Shown: piece by piece, positions 4,894 through 5,185 of the stretch
Position numbering within the stretch: the stretch's first letter is position 1
Layout: every line of letters starts with the position of its first letter
Assembly (NCBI GenBank): GCA_003554345.1
Contig: PWGE01000373.1
Span: forward strand, 1-5,185
Length of the DNA stretch: 5,185 bases
Reading direction: 5' to 3'
Source of the DNA: T1SED10-198M sp003554345 [NCBI: Candidatus Sumerlaeota bacterium]
GTDB taxonomy: Bacteria > Sumerlaeota > T1SED10-198M
The notes under the pieces: model-generated
Told to the model about the DNA's origin: nothing
The model's input: only the letters and a program-made list of their open reading frames with translations
Database searches by the model: none
Position numbers and translations under genes: made by a program

Positions 4894-4928
4894 GAGGATT
4901 CAGAATTCAGGAGACAGGAGTCAGAATG
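4894..4928. repeat. Tandem heptamer array
   Basis: Five heptamers run in register: GAGGATT, CAGAATT, CAGGAGA, CAGGAGT, CAGAATG. CAG recurs at 4901, 4908, 4915 and 4922, exactly seven bases apart. Similar CAGGAGT/CAGAATT arrays are known as degenerate tandem repeats between genes in diverse bacteria. No function can be seen. Confidence 0.7.
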
Positions 4929-4957
4929 GGAAAGAACAACAAAAACAAGTTCTCGTC

Positions 4958-4987
4958 CTGGCATAAATAACTCCTCTGAATCTAAAC
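4958..4987 (+). repeat. Remnant hairpin arm plus tail copy 6
   Basis: CCTGGCATAAATAACTCCTC resembles the right arm, spacer and tail start of hairpin A (GCTGGCGTGAATAACTCCTC). The left arm is missing and the tail has drifted (GAATCTAAAC). It is best read as a decayed copy. Confidence 0.55.
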
Positions 4988-5051
4988 TTTTCAAAATAAA
5001 ATATACATTGGTAAAAAACCTTGTACTTCACTATTGTATTGCCGCTTTCCT

Positions 5052-5105
5052 GGGAGCGCCGATCCCCGACTTACAGTCCGCCTATGGCGGGATCGGCATC
5101 TTATT
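5052..5105. repeat. GCCGAT...ATCGGC hairpin module, copy 2
   Basis: Arms GCCGAT (5058-5063) and ATCGGC (5092-5097) pair, with bulged C5064 and an inner CCCG (5065-5068)/CGGG (5088-5091) helix, the same architecture as copy 1. An alternative perfect CCGCC/GGCGG hairpin (5078-5082 with 5086-5090) is possible in this copy only. It lies 81 bases after tail copy 6. Confidence 0.8.
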
Positions 5106-5134
5106 ATGAAAGGTCACTCTGTCAGATTTACCTC

Positions 5135-5185
5135 TTTGCGACTCCGCGTGATGCATTCTTTTCTGGGTTCTCTCTTTTTCAAAAA
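5135..5185. repeat. 51-bp exact repeat, copy 2 (cut by window end)
   Basis: Identical to 2435-2485. The match is still perfect at the last base of the window, so its true length is unknown. Here it follows the GCCGAT module after a short spacer, whereas in the first copy about 137 extra bases intervene. Confidence 0.85.

Larger units (their letters stand above)
4831..5185. other. Non-coding repeat mosaic at the window end
   Basis: No gene is supported in these 355 bases. They contain tail copy 5 (4870), a heptamer array (4894-4928), a hairpin-arm remnant with tail copy 6 (4958-4987), the second GCCGAT module (5052-5105) and the second 51-bp block (5135-5185), which touches the window edge. 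The composition and order echo 2143-2485. Confidence 0.75.

Overview
The window holds three unrelated protein genes separated by unusually long non-coding stretches filled with short dispersed repeats. It looks like a chromosomal segment of a moderately AT-rich, Gram-negative-type bacterium. Two of the three products carry Sec signal peptides, and the repeat content (small hairpins and degenerate 7-10 bp-period motifs between genes) resembles what is common in Bacteroidota/FCB-group and candidate-phylum genomes such as Cloacimonadota. The phylum is an inference from style only; no marker gene is present.

Layout: 1-485 has no convincing gene, only two inverted repeats. 486-1859 (+) encodes an exported zinc carboxypeptidase-like protein of family M14, subfamily D (cytosolic-carboxypeptidase-like). 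Its zinc ligands and catalytic Glu are intact, but its usual substrate-carboxylate-binding Asn-Arg pair is replaced by Glu-Glu. 1860-3010 is a 1.15-kb non-coding mosaic of repeat modules: an 18-bp tail motif, a CGCCAGC-type hairpin, a GCCGAT...ATCGGC hairpin, a GAGACGC palindrome and a 51-bp block. It ends in a near-consensus sigma70 promoter at 2851-2878. 3011-3754 (+) encodes a GYF_2-RDD membrane protein. 3755-3936 is a convergent intergenic gap with a hairpin. 3937-4830 (-) encodes a secreted GLUG-repeat protein. 4831-5185 is repeat mosaic again, duplicating modules seen 2.7-2.8 kb upstream and running off the window end.

The genes do not look like an operon or a shared pathway: gaps are large and the last gene is convergent with the second. 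The unexplained content is mainly the modular repeat family. One of its hairpins occurs twice with a compensatory base-pair change, and one copy appears to be interrupted by a segment bounded by 7-bp direct repeats. I see no CRISPR array, tRNA, rRNA, transposase, phage gene or defence system.
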